Origin: Cytobacillus horneckiae
Lineage (GTDB): Bacteria > Bacillota > Bacilli > Bacillales > Cytobacillaceae
Assembly (NCBI RefSeq): GCF_002835735.1
Contig: NZ_PISD01000049.1
Coordinates: 1 to 64,000, forward strand
Reading direction: 5' to 3'
DNA length: 64,000 nucleotides
The first letter of the stretch is position 1, and each line of letters begins with the position of its first letter. The translations under genes were made by a program, and so were the position numbers. The notes under the pieces were generated by a model. It did not search any database and had not been told where the DNA came from. It saw only the letters and a list, made by a program, of their open reading frames with translations. Shown here piece by piece: positions 56,099 to 64,000 of this stretch.

Positions 56099-56127
56099 AT
56101 ATTAATAAATCCTGTTAACTTTTGCAA
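56099..56127 (-). promoter_or_regulatory. Sigma-A promoter of groESL
   Basis: TTGCAA (-35) and TAATAT (-10) lie 17 bp apart on the minus strand, just upstream of CIRCE. CIRCE therefore covers the transcription start region. Confidence 0.8.
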
Positions 56128-56312
56128 GCATCAACCTTTAATTTTTACGAGAAAAATAAAAACGATCAACTGCAAATAAGCCAACCCCAACATTCTATAC
56201 AGTTGGATTCCTTTTTATTCACGCTTTTTCAGTTATACTATTTGAATCTAGAGGCTATTTATTAGTAAAATGTATGTTAGTGCAACTCTCTAAGGAATAG
56301 GGGACATTTAAT

Positions 56313-57041
56313 TTGAAAAAAGAGTATTGGCTTATATTAATTATTTATATAGCAATGCAGTTATCAGGGATAGTCGGTATTCCGCTTATTCTATTTATTG
56401 GTGATTCGCTAGGGAAGGATTTTCAAGAGACTGCAATGATGGCTCCGTCGCTTTGGATTATTCTTAGCTTCTCCGTCACTTTAATTATTACATTATGGCT
56501 GCTTAGAAATGAGAAAAATGCCAGCTTAGATAGAGATAAAGCGCCAGCAGGTGCATCCATTGCATGGGCGATTGCCGGAATTCCGCTCGCTTTTATTGCA
56601 CAATCGGTTGCAGCCCAAATCGAAATGATGCTCGGTATTGACATGGGCTCCGAAAATACACAGCAAATTATGAGCTTAATTGAAACATCAGCGATCGTCA
56701 TTCTAGTTGTTTCGATTATTGGACCGATTTTAGAAGAGATTATTTTTAGAAAGATCATTTTCGGTTCTCTCCATAAGCGCCTAAACTTCTTCTTGTCAGC
56801 ACTGATTAGCTCGTTGATATTCTCTTTAGCACATGGAGAAATCGAGCATTTGATTTTATATGCGGCAATGGGCTTTACATTTGCGTTCCTTTATGTAAAA
56901 ACAAAGCGGATTCTCGTACCGATCTTCGCTCACGTAGTCATGAATACAACAGTCGTCATTATCCAGTTAAATATAGAGAACTTAGAGAAATGGCTTAAAG
57001 AAATGGAAACGGTGCAAATGATTGTTAGGGGACTACTATGA
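56313..57041 (+). CDS. ydiL: CPBP-family intramembrane metalloprotease, YdiL-like
   Basis: The 242-residue protein has six or more membrane helices. The CPBP/CAAX motifs are present: EEIIFRKIIFGSL (EExxxR), FSLAHGEIEHL (His) and FAHVVMNTTV (HxxxN). Members cleave prenylated or other membrane proteins; the role of YdiL is unknown. TTG at 56313 follows AGGGGA. It is divergent from groES and overlaps the ydiK start by 4 nt, the B. subtilis arrangement. Confidence 0.9.
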   Translation: MKKEYWLILIIYIAMQLSGIVGIPLILFIGDSLGKDFQETAMMAPSLWIILSFSVTLIITLWLLRNEKNASLDRDKAPAGASIAWAIAGIPLAFIAQSVAAQIEMMLGIDMGSENTQQIMSLIETSAIVILVVSIIGPILEEIIFRKIIFGSLHKRLNFFLSALISSLIFSLAHGEIEHLILYAAMGFTFAFLYVKTKRILVPIFAHVVMNTTVVIIQLNIENLEKWLKEMETVQMIVRGLL

Positions 57042-57244
57042 GAAGAATACCTTTGTTTAGCGGCATCTTTTATTTGCTGTTTGGCATCATCTTTATCTAC
57101 TTCGCCATCCTGAACCTGCAAATCAACGGCGAATGGGGATTTTTCACTTACTTGCTCCTCATCATCGCCACCTTTGATATCGGCGGAGGCATCAAGATGA
57201 TCGGGCTTCATTTTAGAATGAAAAAAATGCAGGAAAAGAAATGA
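57038..57244 (+). CDS. ydiK: YdiK-family small membrane protein
   Basis: The 68 residues contain two membrane helices (FSGIFYLLFGIIFIYFAILN and YLLLIIATFDIGGGIKM) and a basic C-terminus (HFRMKKMQEKK). The gene starts within the ydiL stop (ATGA overlap). Position and length match B. subtilis ydiK. Function is unknown. Confidence 0.88.
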   Translation: MRRIPLFSGIFYLLFGIIFIYFAILNLQINGEWGFFTYLLLIIATFDIGGGIKMIGLHFRMKKMQEKK

Positions 57245-57516
57245 TATCATGGACTCAAAAAGAGGCAGCTCTTTTTGGGTCTTTTTTGTACAGCTCTTTG
57301 CTGTTGAATGGATGGCACTTATTTTTACAGCCATTGTTAATTTATTGGGTCTTTAAAATAACAGGAACTCTGCTTTTCTCACTGATAGGCTCTTTGTAAT
57401 GACAGCTTCTCTGCTTTTAATGCAAATTGCCACATGATCTCGAAAACACAATAAAAAAAAACAGCCAAGACAAAACATTTACTGTTCCTCTCCACTGTTT
57501 TTCATTACGGATATAT

Positions 57517-58161
57517 TTATTGATCTTTCGAAGGATAATGCTTTAAGAAATATACTAATGATTGCAATTCTACAGCTAGATCAATATGATGTACCCTTAT
57601 ATGAGAAGGTACGGACAGTCTTGCCGGTGTGAAGTTTAGAATGCCCTTCACTTTGCCTTTGTTAATCCGGTCTGTAATTGTTTGGGCCACCGAAGCTGGA
57701 ACAGTTAGAATGACCACTTGAATATCATTTTCCTCAATGAGCTGTTCGAGATCATCCATATGATATACAGGGACTTTTCCGATTTTTGTCCCTACCTTAT
57801 CCGAAACATCAAAGGCTACTTCGATTTTTGTATTATTATTTTTTAAAAAATTGTAATTTAAAAACGCAGTACCTAAGTTACCAACACCTATGAGAGCAAC
57901 TTTTGTCACTTCATCCTGATCTAATGTTTTTCTGAAAAAGCCAAGCAAATAATTCACATTGTATCCGTATCCTTTTTTGCCTAATGCACCAAAATAGGAA
58001 AAATCTCGGCGGATTGTAGCGGAATCGACTTTCACGGCTTCGCTTAATTCTGCTGATGAAACTCTCTGCTTGCCGGACGCATGTAAATTTTTTAAAAAAC
58101 GATAATACAATGGCAATCTTTTGGCTGTTGCTTGAGGGATCTTCACCGATTCGTTGGGCAT
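57517..58161 (-). CDS. rex: Redox-sensing transcriptional repressor Rex
   Basis: The 214-residue protein has an N-terminal winged helix ([40 protein letters not shown]) and a Rossmann domain ([18 protein letters not shown]), then the C-terminal domain-swap helix. It senses NADH/NAD+ and represses fermentation and respiration genes. It lies 33 nt after moaC, as in B. subtilis, where TatAy/TatCy follow; those genes are absent here. Confidence 0.97.
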   Translation of the reverse strand: MPNESVKIPQATAKRLPLYYRFLKNLHASGKQRVSSAELSEAVKVDSATIRRDFSYFGALGKKGYGYNVNYLLGFFRKTLDQDEVTKVALIGVGNLGTAFLNYNFLKNNNTKIEVAFDVSDKVGTKIGKVPVYHMDDLEQLIEENDIQVVILTVPASVAQTITDRINKGKVKGILNFTPARLSVPSHIRVHHIDLAVELQSLVYFLKHYPSKDQ

Positions 58162-58194
58162 TTACTCAACTCCATTCCTAGGATTTAAAAGAGT

Positions 58195-58680
58195 TCAATC
58201 CCTTTTAAAATCACCGTTTTTGCCGCCAGTTTTTTCAACTAAATACGTCGGGCCAATTACCATGCCTTTATCTACAGCTTTACACATATCATAAACTGTT
58301 AAAGCAGTAACTGAAGCCGCTGTCAGCGCTTCCATTTCTACGCCTGTATGGCCTTTTGTCTTGGCAGTGCAATCAATTAATAATTTATAAGTATCGTCTT
58401 CATTCTTCTCCCATGAAAAAGAAATGTCCACACCGTTTAACGGGATCGGATGGCACATCGGAATAATATCTGCTGTTTTCTTGCATGCCATTATCCCGGC
58501 AACTTGCGCAACAGCAAGTACATCTCCCTTTTTCATTGAATTCGAAGTCACTTTTTCATATATTTCATGACTCACTACTATGCTGGAATGTGCAATTGCC
58601 GTTCTGGCTGTTTCAGGCTTATCGCTAATATCCACCATTTTGGCTCTGCCCTCTTCATTAAAATGCGTTAATTCTGCCAT
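58195..58680 (-). CDS. moaC: Cyclic pyranopterin monophosphate synthase MoaC
   Basis: The 161-residue protein has MoaC signatures: [36 protein letters not shown] (MCHP) and [20 protein letters not shown]. It converts the MoaA product to cPMP in molybdenum-cofactor synthesis. No other moa gene is in the window; isolated moaC beside rex is normal for Bacillus. Confidence 0.97.
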   Translation of the reverse strand: MAELTHFNEEGRAKMVDISDKPETARTAIAHSSIVVSHEIYEKVTSNSMKKGDVLAVAQVAGIMACKKTADIIPMCHPIPLNGVDISFSWEKNEDDTYKLLIDCTAKTKGHTGVEMEALTAASVTALTVYDMCKAVDKGMVIGPTYLVEKTGGKNGDFKRD

Positions 58681-58764
58681 TTACTAACACCTCTCTACAA
58701 AATGATACACTATTTTGATTCCTCTGGTAAGTAGGTTTATTTATTTTTAACAACACTGCCTTTA

Positions 58765-58794
58765 TTGCCGAACACATTGTGAATAGGTTACACT
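58765..58794 (+). promoter_or_regulatory. Possible sigma-A promoter of ydiF
   Basis: TTGCCG and TACACT are 18 bp apart on the plus strand, 25 nt before the ydiF start. A Rex-like half-site, TTGTGAA, lies in the spacer, but the second half is poor. Confidence 0.4.
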
Positions 58795-58819
58795 ATCTCT
58801 ATATATAGAGGTGAAAAAG

Positions 58820-60745
58820 ATGATTTTATTGCAGGTGAATCAGCTGTCGAAAAGTTTCGGTGCTGACCCTATTTTAACGAATATTAAACTGGAAGTTCAA
58901 ACGCGCGACCGGATTGCACTCGTTGGACGCAACGGGGCTGGGAAATCGACATTGCTTAAAATGATTGCCGGTCATATGTCCTATGATTCCGGTGAGATGA
59001 TCAAATCTAAAGAAACGCAGATAGGCTATCTCGCACAAAATACAGGACTTGAATCTGAATTATCCATTTGGGATGAAATGCTAACTGTTTTTAGCTATTT
59101 ACAACAGCAGGAAAAAGAACTGCGTGCACTTGAAGAAAAAATGGGTGATCCGCAAATAATGGATCAGCCGCAAGAGTACGAGCGCATATTGAAAAACTAT
59201 GATAGGTTGCAAGTCAGCTTTAAAGAACAAGGCGGTTATCAATATGAAGCTGACATTCGCTCTGTTTTGCATGGATTAAACTTTCAATCATTCAGTTATG
59301 ATACAAAAATAGCGGCTTTAAGCGGCGGACAAAAAACAAGGCTGGCGCTAGCAAAGCTGTTGCTGCGCAAGCCTGATTTACTCATATTGGATGAGCCAAC
59401 CAACCATTTGGATATTGAAACGCTCTCATGGCTTGAACAATATCTTCAAAGCTATGACGGCGCGATTTTAATTGTTTCGCATGACCGGTACTTCCTTGAT
59501 AAAGTTGTGAACCAAGTATATGAAATCACAAGAAATCATATGAAGCGATATTCGGGAAATTATAGCCATTACTTAGATCAAAAGGCTGCTAACTATGAGC
59601 GTGAGATGAAACAATATGAAAAGCAGCAGGAAGAAATCGCAAAGCTTGAAGACTTTGTACAAAGAAACCTTGCACGAGCATCAACAACGAAACGTGCGCA
59701 AAGCCGCAGAAAGCAGCTCGAAAGGATAGAGAGAATCGATCGTCCACTCGGCGATGAAAAATCAGCTACCTTTGGTTTTCAAATTGAAAAACAATCAGGA
59801 AATGATGTACTATCTGTAAGCTCCCTTGCTGTTGGATATGAAGGACAGAAAGTATCAGAAAACATTTCCTTCCGCATTTCTCGTGGAGACAGCATCGCAC
59901 TCGTCGGCCCTAACGGAATCGGCAAATCAACTTTACTCAAAACATTAGTGGACAAGCTCCCGGCAATCGCTGGTGATTATAGCTTCGGTTCCAATGTCAC
60001 CATTGGTTATTATGATCAGCAGCAAGCAGACCTGACCTCTAATAAACAGGTTTTAAATGAGCTGTGGGATGACTATCCCTTGATGCCAGAAAAAGATATA
60101 CGCACAGTACTCGGCAATTTTTTATTCTCAGGAGACGATGTGCTAAAAATCGTATCCACGCTTAGCGGCGGAGAAAAGGCAAGACTTGCTCTAGCGAAGC
60201 TAATGATGCAAAAGGCAAATGTGCTCATACTTGATGAGCCGACCAATCATCTCGATTTAGACAGTAAAGAGATATTAGAAAATGCGTTAATCGATTATCC
60301 TGGGACATTGTTATTTGTTTCCCATGACCGTTATTTTATTAACAGAATTACAACAAAGGTTATTGAGTTATCAACAGATGGAGCCACCGAATATCTTGGT
60401 GATTACGACTATTATGTGGATAAAAAGCTGGAACAGGAAGAGCTGGATGCACTAGAATCGCCTGACATTGTACAAACTCAGCCACAAAAGCTAGAGAAGC
60501 TAAATTATCAACAAGATAAGGAAGCTAAAAAATTAGAACGGCAAAGAAAGAGAAGGCTTGAGGAAATTGAAGCACAAATTGAAGATCTTGAAGGAAAAAT
60601 AGATGAAATGGACACACTCCTTTGTGACCCTGATATTTTTCAAGACCATGAGAAAGTGCTTAATATAACAACAGAAAATAATGAACTGAAATTAAAGCTC
60701 GACCAGCTGATTGAAGAATGGACTGAGCTTGGGGATAAAGTATAG
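58820..60745 (+). CDS. ydiF: ABC-F family ATPase YdiF
   Basis: The 641-residue protein has two ABC domains: Walker A GRNGAGKSTLLK and GPNGIGKSTLLK, signatures LSGGQKTRL and LSGGEKARL, Walker B LLILDEPTNHLD and VLILDEPTNHLD. An acidic/basic linker with YEKQQEEIAKLEDFVQRNLA and a C-terminal coiled coil complete the YdiF type. ABC-F proteins act on ribosomes rather than as transporters. ATG at 58820 follows AGAGGTG by 6 nt; an upstream GTG inside that site is unlikely. Confidence 0.95.
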   Translation: MILLQVNQLSKSFGADPILTNIKLEVQTRDRIALVGRNGAGKSTLLKMIAGHMSYDSGEMIKSKETQIGYLAQNTGLESELSIWDEMLTVFSYLQQQEKELRALEEKMGDPQIMDQPQEYERILKNYDRLQVSFKEQGGYQYEADIRSVLHGLNFQSFSYDTKIAALSGGQKTRLALAKLLLRKPDLLILDEPTNHLDIETLSWLEQYLQSYDGAILIVSHDRYFLDKVVNQVYEITRNHMKRYSGNYSHYLDQKAANYEREMKQYEKQQEEIAKLEDFVQRNLARASTTKRAQSRRKQLERIERIDRPLGDEKSATFGFQIEKQSGNDVLSVSSLAVGYEGQKVSENISFRISRGDSIALVGPNGIGKSTLLKTLVDKLPAIAGDYSFGSNVTIGYYDQQQADLTSNKQVLNELWDDYPLMPEKDIRTVLGNFLFSGDDVLKIVSTLSGGEKARLALAKLMMQKANVLILDEPTNHLDLDSKEILENALIDYPGTLLFVSHDRYFINRITTKVIELSTDGATEYLGDYDYYVDKKLEQEELDALESPDIVQTQPQKLEKLNYQQDKEAKKLERQRKRRLEEIEAQIEDLEGKIDEMDTLLCDPDIFQDHEKVLNITTENNELKLKLDQLIEEWTELGDKV

Positions 60746-60770
60746 CCGGGAGAATGTTTCTCCCGGTTTT
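60746..60770 (+). terminator. Terminator of ydiF
   Basis: CCGGGAGAA pairs with TTCTCCCGG around a 3-nt loop; four T follow. Confidence 0.9.
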
Positions 60771-60779
60771 ATATTACCT

Positions 60780-60959
60780 TTATCCACAACTCTATTCACA
60801 TAAAAAATCAATAAATAACTGATTTCAACAGACTTTTCCACATTATCCACAATAATTATCCCACTTATCAACAAAAACTTCTGAAAATTTAATTTTATCC
60901 ACAAATTTATAGGCCCCTCATGCAAGGGGCCAATTTAGCTTATATATTATTGTGGATAG
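60780..60959. promoter_or_regulatory. DnaA-box cluster between ydiF and tsaD
   Basis: The perfect DnaA box TTATCCACA occurs at 60780, 60843 and 60895 on the plus strand. One-mismatch copies are TTTTCCACA at 60834, TTATCAACA at 60865 and, on the minus strand, CTATCCACA at 60951-60959 inside the tsaD end. Six boxes in 180 bp far exceed chance. Clusters beside gcp (tsaD) are known DnaA-binding sites in B. subtilis as I recall. Confidence 0.8.
60911..60931 (-). terminator. Hairpin after tsaD
   Basis: GGCCCCT and AGGGGCC pair around a 6-nt loop just past the tsaD stop codon. A weak T tract follows on the minus strand. Confidence 0.65.
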
Positions 60960-61968
60960 CTATATCCAAACCTGGATTTGCATTCAACGCCAAATCTGAA
61001 CGGACACCTTTATTGAACATAATCGCACCAGCAGCTGCAATCATTGCTGCATTGTCTGTACAAAGATTAAGCGGCGGAATCACTAGCTCAATTTCTTTAT
61101 TTTCATTAAATGCCTCTTCTAAAGCACTGCGCAGCCCTTTATTCGCCGCAACTCCACCTGCAAGCAGCAATTGCTTTACCTTATATTCCTTCACTGCATT
61201 GACTGTTTTCGTCACCAATACATCAATCACACTATCTTGAAAGCTTGCTGCCAGATCTTCAGGGCGAATACTTTCACCACGTTGTTCAGTGTTGTGGACA
61301 GTGTTAATAACTGCTGATTTTAAGCCGCTGAAGCTAAAATCATATGACCCATCCTCCAGCCATGCCCGTGGGAGTTTAATCGACGGCTCTCCTTCATGAG
61401 CGAGCCTGTCAATGTGCGGACCTCCCGGATAAGGTAAATGAAGCGTTCTCGCAACCTTATCATAGGCCTCACCAGCAGCATCGTCCCGCGTTTCGCCGAT
61501 CACTTCAAAATGTCCGTGCTCTTTCATATACACCAGCTCTGTATGACCTCCCGAAACGACGAGTGACATTGCAGGAAATACCATCTCAGTTACAAGTCGG
61601 TTAGCATAAATATGCCCGGCAATATGATGAACGCCTACAAGTGGAATACCATGTGCAAAGGAAATTGCTTTTGCCGCATTTACCCCGACAAGCAATGCGC
61701 CCACTAAGCCAGGACCCTCAGTTACTGCCACCGCAGAAATATCTTTCATCTCAATATCCGCTTCATTTAACGCTTCCTCAAGCACAATCGTCATCTGTTC
61801 CACATGATGCCTAGAAGCGATTTCAGGAACAACTCCGCCAAAACGTTTATGACTTTCAATTTGTGAAGCAACGACATTCGCAACCACTTCTCTTCCGTTT
61901 TTAACAATGGCTACAGCCGTTTCATCACAACTCGTTTCTATACCCATAATAAACTGATGTTTATCCAT
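60940..61968 (-). CDS. tsaD: tRNA N6-adenosine threonylcarbamoyltransferase TsaD
   Basis: The 342-residue protein carries [15 protein letters not shown], the metal-binding [16 protein letters not shown] and the C-terminal [10 protein letters not shown] and [12 protein letters not shown] motifs. With TsaB and TsaE it transfers threonylcarbamoyl to A37 of ANN-decoding tRNAs. ATG at 61968 overlaps the rimI stop codon (TAATG), with GGGTG upstream; a longer frame from 61983 is less likely. Confidence 0.97.
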   Translation of the reverse strand: MDKHQFIMGIETSCDETAVAIVKNGREVVANVVASQIESHKRFGGVVPEIASRHHVEQMTIVLEEALNEADIEMKDISAVAVTEGPGLVGALLVGVNAAKAISFAHGIPLVGVHHIAGHIYANRLVTEMVFPAMSLVVSGGHTELVYMKEHGHFEVIGETRDDAAGEAYDKVARTLHLPYPGGPHIDRLAHEGEPSIKLPRAWLEDGSYDFSFSGLKSAVINTVHNTEQRGESIRPEDLAASFQDSVIDVLVTKTVNAVKEYKVKQLLLAGGVAANKGLRSALEEAFNENKEIELVIPPLNLCTDNAAMIAAAGAIMFNKGVRSDLALNANPGLDIAIHNNI

Positions 61969-62441
61969 TATAAATTCACCCACATTATTAAAGCATCCTC
62001 TTGATTGTCAGTATAATAATTCTTTCTAATACCGCCGTCTTGAAAACCTAATTTGCGATATAATTTTCGTGCGACTTCATTGGATAGACGCACTTCCAAT
62101 GTCATCGTTTTTGCACCAAGCTCTGAAGCGATTTCCATCAGCTTTTTCATCATTGCCTCACCAAGCTTACGCCCACGATATTGAGGAAGAATAGCTACAT
62201 TGGTGACATGTGCTTCATCCGTCACAACCCATGTTCCGCTATATCCAATGACCTGTCCATTTTCCTCAATCACAATATACGCAGCAAATTGATTCTTTGT
62301 AATTTCATTATAAAAAGCTTCCCTGCTCCATGGTACAGAGAAAGACTCATGCTCGACCTTCAGTACATCATCTATGTCTTGCTCTTTCATTAACCGAAAT
62401 GTAATGGATTCATTCATATTGGCATTATTCATGTCAATCAT
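61968..62441 (-). CDS. rimI: Ribosomal-protein-alanine N-acetyltransferase RimI-like
   Basis: The 157-residue GNAT protein has [20 protein letters not shown] as acetyl-CoA motif A and [19 protein letters not shown] as motif B. It acetylates the N-terminus of ribosomal protein S18 or related targets. It overlaps tsaB by 8 nt and tsaD by 1 nt, the standard tsaB-rimI-tsaD operon. Confidence 0.93.
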   Translation of the reverse strand: MIDMNNANMNESITFRLMKEQDIDDVLKVEHESFSVPWSREAFYNEITKNQFAAYIVIEENGQVIGYSGTWVVTDEAHVTNVAILPQYRGRKLGEAMMKKLMEIASELGAKTMTLEVRLSNEVARKLYRKLGFQDGGIRKNYYTDNQEDALIMWVNL

Positions 62442-63138
62442 TCTTCCCTTTATTCGCTTCTAGCCATTTTGATTCTGCTTCTGCTAACCGAATATAATTA
62501 GGAACAAAAGAGTGGATATCCACAGGTTCTTTATCACGTCCTAAAAAAGCAAGCTCAGCTGGGCGAGGATTTTGCTCGGTCAGTTTGGCTAAAACAGCCT
62601 GATCGCCTAATGCTTCCTTGATGACAGCATCATGAATCGGCAGGTCATTCCCGACAAATAGAACCCTTTCTTGTCGTACCTTTAAGGCTGCTACCCAATC
62701 TTTAGCTAAAAGAAGATGATCTTGTTTATCTACTATTAATCGCCCATTATCATATTTATATAATCCAGTATAGATTTGACCTCTTCTTGCATCAAATAAC
62801 GGAGAGATTATTCCATCAAAATAATGTCCTGCAGAAGCTGCCACAACAGCTAAACTAGAAACACCTGCTAATGGAATATTTAATGTCCATGCAAGCGTCT
62901 TAGCAATAGTTACACCGATTCTCACACCTGTATAAGAGCCAGGTCCTTCAGCAACGACGATTTTATCTAGATCAGACGAAATCATATCACAATCCTTCAT
63001 TAATGTTTCAATCGCCGGCATCACCCGAATGGAATGATTCTTCTTTATATTCGTTATATATTCGCCAATTACACGATCATCATCAATCAGAGCGATGCCT
63101 AATGTATAATTGGACGTATCAATCGCGAGTATCTTCAT
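62434..63138 (-). CDS. tsaB: tRNA threonylcarbamoyladenosine synthesis protein TsaB
   Basis: The 234-residue ASKHA-fold protein has MKILAIDTSNYTLGIALIDD, VAEGPGSYTGVRIGVTIAKT and SSLAVVAASA. It lacks TsaD's metal-binding histidines and acts as the scaffold partner of TsaD. Its start overlaps the tsaE stop by 4 nt (ATGA). Confidence 0.96.
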   Translation of the reverse strand: MKILAIDTSNYTLGIALIDDDRVIGEYITNIKKNHSIRVMPAIETLMKDCDMISSDLDKIVVAEGPGSYTGVRIGVTIAKTLAWTLNIPLAGVSSLAVVAASAGHYFDGIISPLFDARRGQIYTGLYKYDNGRLIVDKQDHLLLAKDWVAALKVRQERVLFVGNDLPIHDAVIKEALGDQAVLAKLTEQNPRPAELAFLGRDKEPVDIHSFVPNYIRLAEAESKWLEANKGKND

Positions 63139-63590
63139 TTTAATAACTCCTTACAAACCGATACATATCTTTCACCCTTAGGTTTCAAACAGATCTTTCT
63201 CTCATTTTCACTACTATGATATATATAAATTTCCATTCGTTCTTCAGGCAGCTGCTCTTCTATCAGGTGTGCCCATTCAACCACTGTGACGCCTTCGCCT
63301 TCAAAATACTCATCAAAACCTAAATCCTCATAAGAATCCTGTACACGGTACACATCCATATGATATAAAGGCATTCTTCCATGGTATTCTTTTATAATCG
63401 TAAAAGTAGGGCTATTCACCGTTTTTTTTATTTCAAGACCTAATGCTAATCCTTTAGTAAAAGTAGTCTTACCCGCACCTAAATCTCCCTCAAGAAGAAG
63501 AACATCTCCCGGCTTTATGAGTTCTCCGAGCCGTTTAGAAAATTTCATCGTCTCTTCTGCACTAGTAGATATCCACTCATATTCGCTCAT
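63135..63590 (-). CDS. tsaE: tRNA threonylcarbamoyladenosine synthesis ATPase TsaE
   Basis: The 151-residue P-loop protein has LEGDLGAGKTTFTKGLALGL (Walker A), NSPTFTIIKEYHGRMPLYHM and DVYRVQDSYEDLGFDEYFEG. It supplies ATP hydrolysis for the TsaBDE complex. It is first in the operon. thiL, which precedes it in some Bacilli, is not within the window. Confidence 0.97.
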   Translation of the reverse strand: MSEYEWISTSAEETMKFSKRLGELIKPGDVLLLEGDLGAGKTTFTKGLALGLEIKKTVNSPTFTIIKEYHGRMPLYHMDVYRVQDSYEDLGFDEYFEGEGVTVVEWAHLIEEQLPEERMEIYIYHSSENERKICLKPKGERYVSVCKELLK

Positions 63591-64000
63591 TCTTTCATCA
63601 CCTTCATTACTTTATACAAAAGGAGAACCCCCTCATGTAAGGCTAGTCAATTTATATAACATTAAAACCTTAATTAAATATCTAATCAGCCGAAAAATCC
63701 TTAGGAATGATCCTAAGGATACAGTCTATCTGTAGTTTACATGATTTTTTTCTATTCAGCAAAAGGTCTAGGTTTGAATTGATCTCTAACTGTAAAGTTA
63801 CAATAAAGAGTATTTGCGTTATTCTTTATTTGGATTAGAACTTGCTCACCCACAGGCATAGCACAAGACGAGTCTCTCGGGAAAGCGTTCTTTGCCTTTC
63901 TGGGAGGATTGGGTTGTGACCTCGAGGGGGTGTGCTTGCGCTAGACAGTTAGATAGAAATAGAATTTAAGATTTTATTAAAGCAAATGTAAGTTTTAGTT
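63591..64000. other. Upstream region of tsaE with a hairpin and dispersed repeat
   Basis: No gene is found to the end of the window. A small hairpin (ATCCTTAGGATCATTCCTAAGGAT on the minus strand, arms ATCCTTAG/CTAAGGAT) lies at 63699-63722. The right half carries the repeat listed separately. Confidence 0.45.
63835..63955. repeat. Dispersed Bacillus-type intergenic repeat
   Basis: On the minus strand it reads GACTGTCTAGCGCAAGC-like start, CCCTCGAGGTCACAACCCAA, AAAGAACGCTTTCCCGAGAG and GTGGGTGAGCAAGTTC in sequence. I recognise this order (CTGTCTAGC, CTCGAGGTCA, GAACGCTTTCC, GGGCAAGC) from a repeat that recurs between genes of many Bacillaceae. Function is unknown; no open frame. Confidence 0.5.

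Noticed and set aside
58773-58795. Rex operator in front of ydiF
   Set aside because: Only the half-site TTGTGAA matches; the other half, TTACACT, has two matches to TTCACAA.

Overview
The window is chromosomal DNA from a low-GC Gram-positive bacterium of the family Bacillaceae. The best evidence is the right end (about 54.0-63.6 kb), which keeps the Bacillus subtilis ydi gene order: tsaE-tsaB-rimI-tsaD, ydiF, moaC, rex, ydiK, ydiL, groES-groEL. TatAy/TatCy, which lie between rex and ydiK in B. subtilis, are missing here. Strong AGGAGG-type ribosome binding sites, frequent TTG/GTG starts, a CIRCE operator and classic Bacillus riboswitches agree with this. The exact genus cannot be fixed from the sequence alone.

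Region 1 (0.3-23.8 kb) is a Yuk/Yue-type (T7SSb) type VII secretion locus. On the minus strand, reading right to left, it holds a lipoprotein, a GHSLGG lipase-like effector, a small helical protein, yukE, yukD, yukC, yukBA, yueB (frameshifted) and yueC. These are followed by an LXG toxin with a GHH nuclease tip and an overlapping immunity gene. Beyond that is an orphan toxin tip (non-specific nuclease) with a YezG-like immunity gene, then further linker fragments. On the plus strand at 22.4-23.3 kb there are two small LXG partner genes followed by an LXG gene whose N-terminal coding part is scrambled by an inversion.

Region 2 (24-38.7 kb) is mostly housekeeping. It holds an orphan ABC binding protein, a PAS histidine kinase, and queF plus a queuosine-precursor transporter under a preQ1-I riboswitch. 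A magnesium block follows: two CorC/HlyC-CBS proteins, and mgtE under an M-box. An aldehyde dehydrogenase with one stop codon, a decayed DUF3231 gene, an MFS transporter behind a possible sigma-54 promoter and a decayed two-gene operon complete it.

Region 3 (38.8-43.4 kb) is a second LXG island. It holds two small partners, a frameshifted LXG protein with a glycine-rich hydrophobic tip, two related accessory proteins and a small membrane protein.

Region 4 (44-48.5 kb) is a four-gene minus-strand cluster: a STAS-like protein, a GNAT acetyltransferase, a chemoreceptor and a PLP decarboxylase. It lies behind what reads as a c-di-GMP-I riboswitch with its own terminator. This is the strongest candidate for an undescribed system.

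Region 5 (48.6-54 kb) is a prophage-derived island next to groEL, with integrase remnants at both ends. It carries an LXG toxin with an ADP-ribosyltransferase-like tip, a small putative immunity gene, an endolysin, a holin and two small phage genes.

A cluster of DnaA boxes lies between ydiF and tsaD. Many genes carry single indels or stop codons. Whether these are real decay or assembly errors cannot be decided from the sequence alone.
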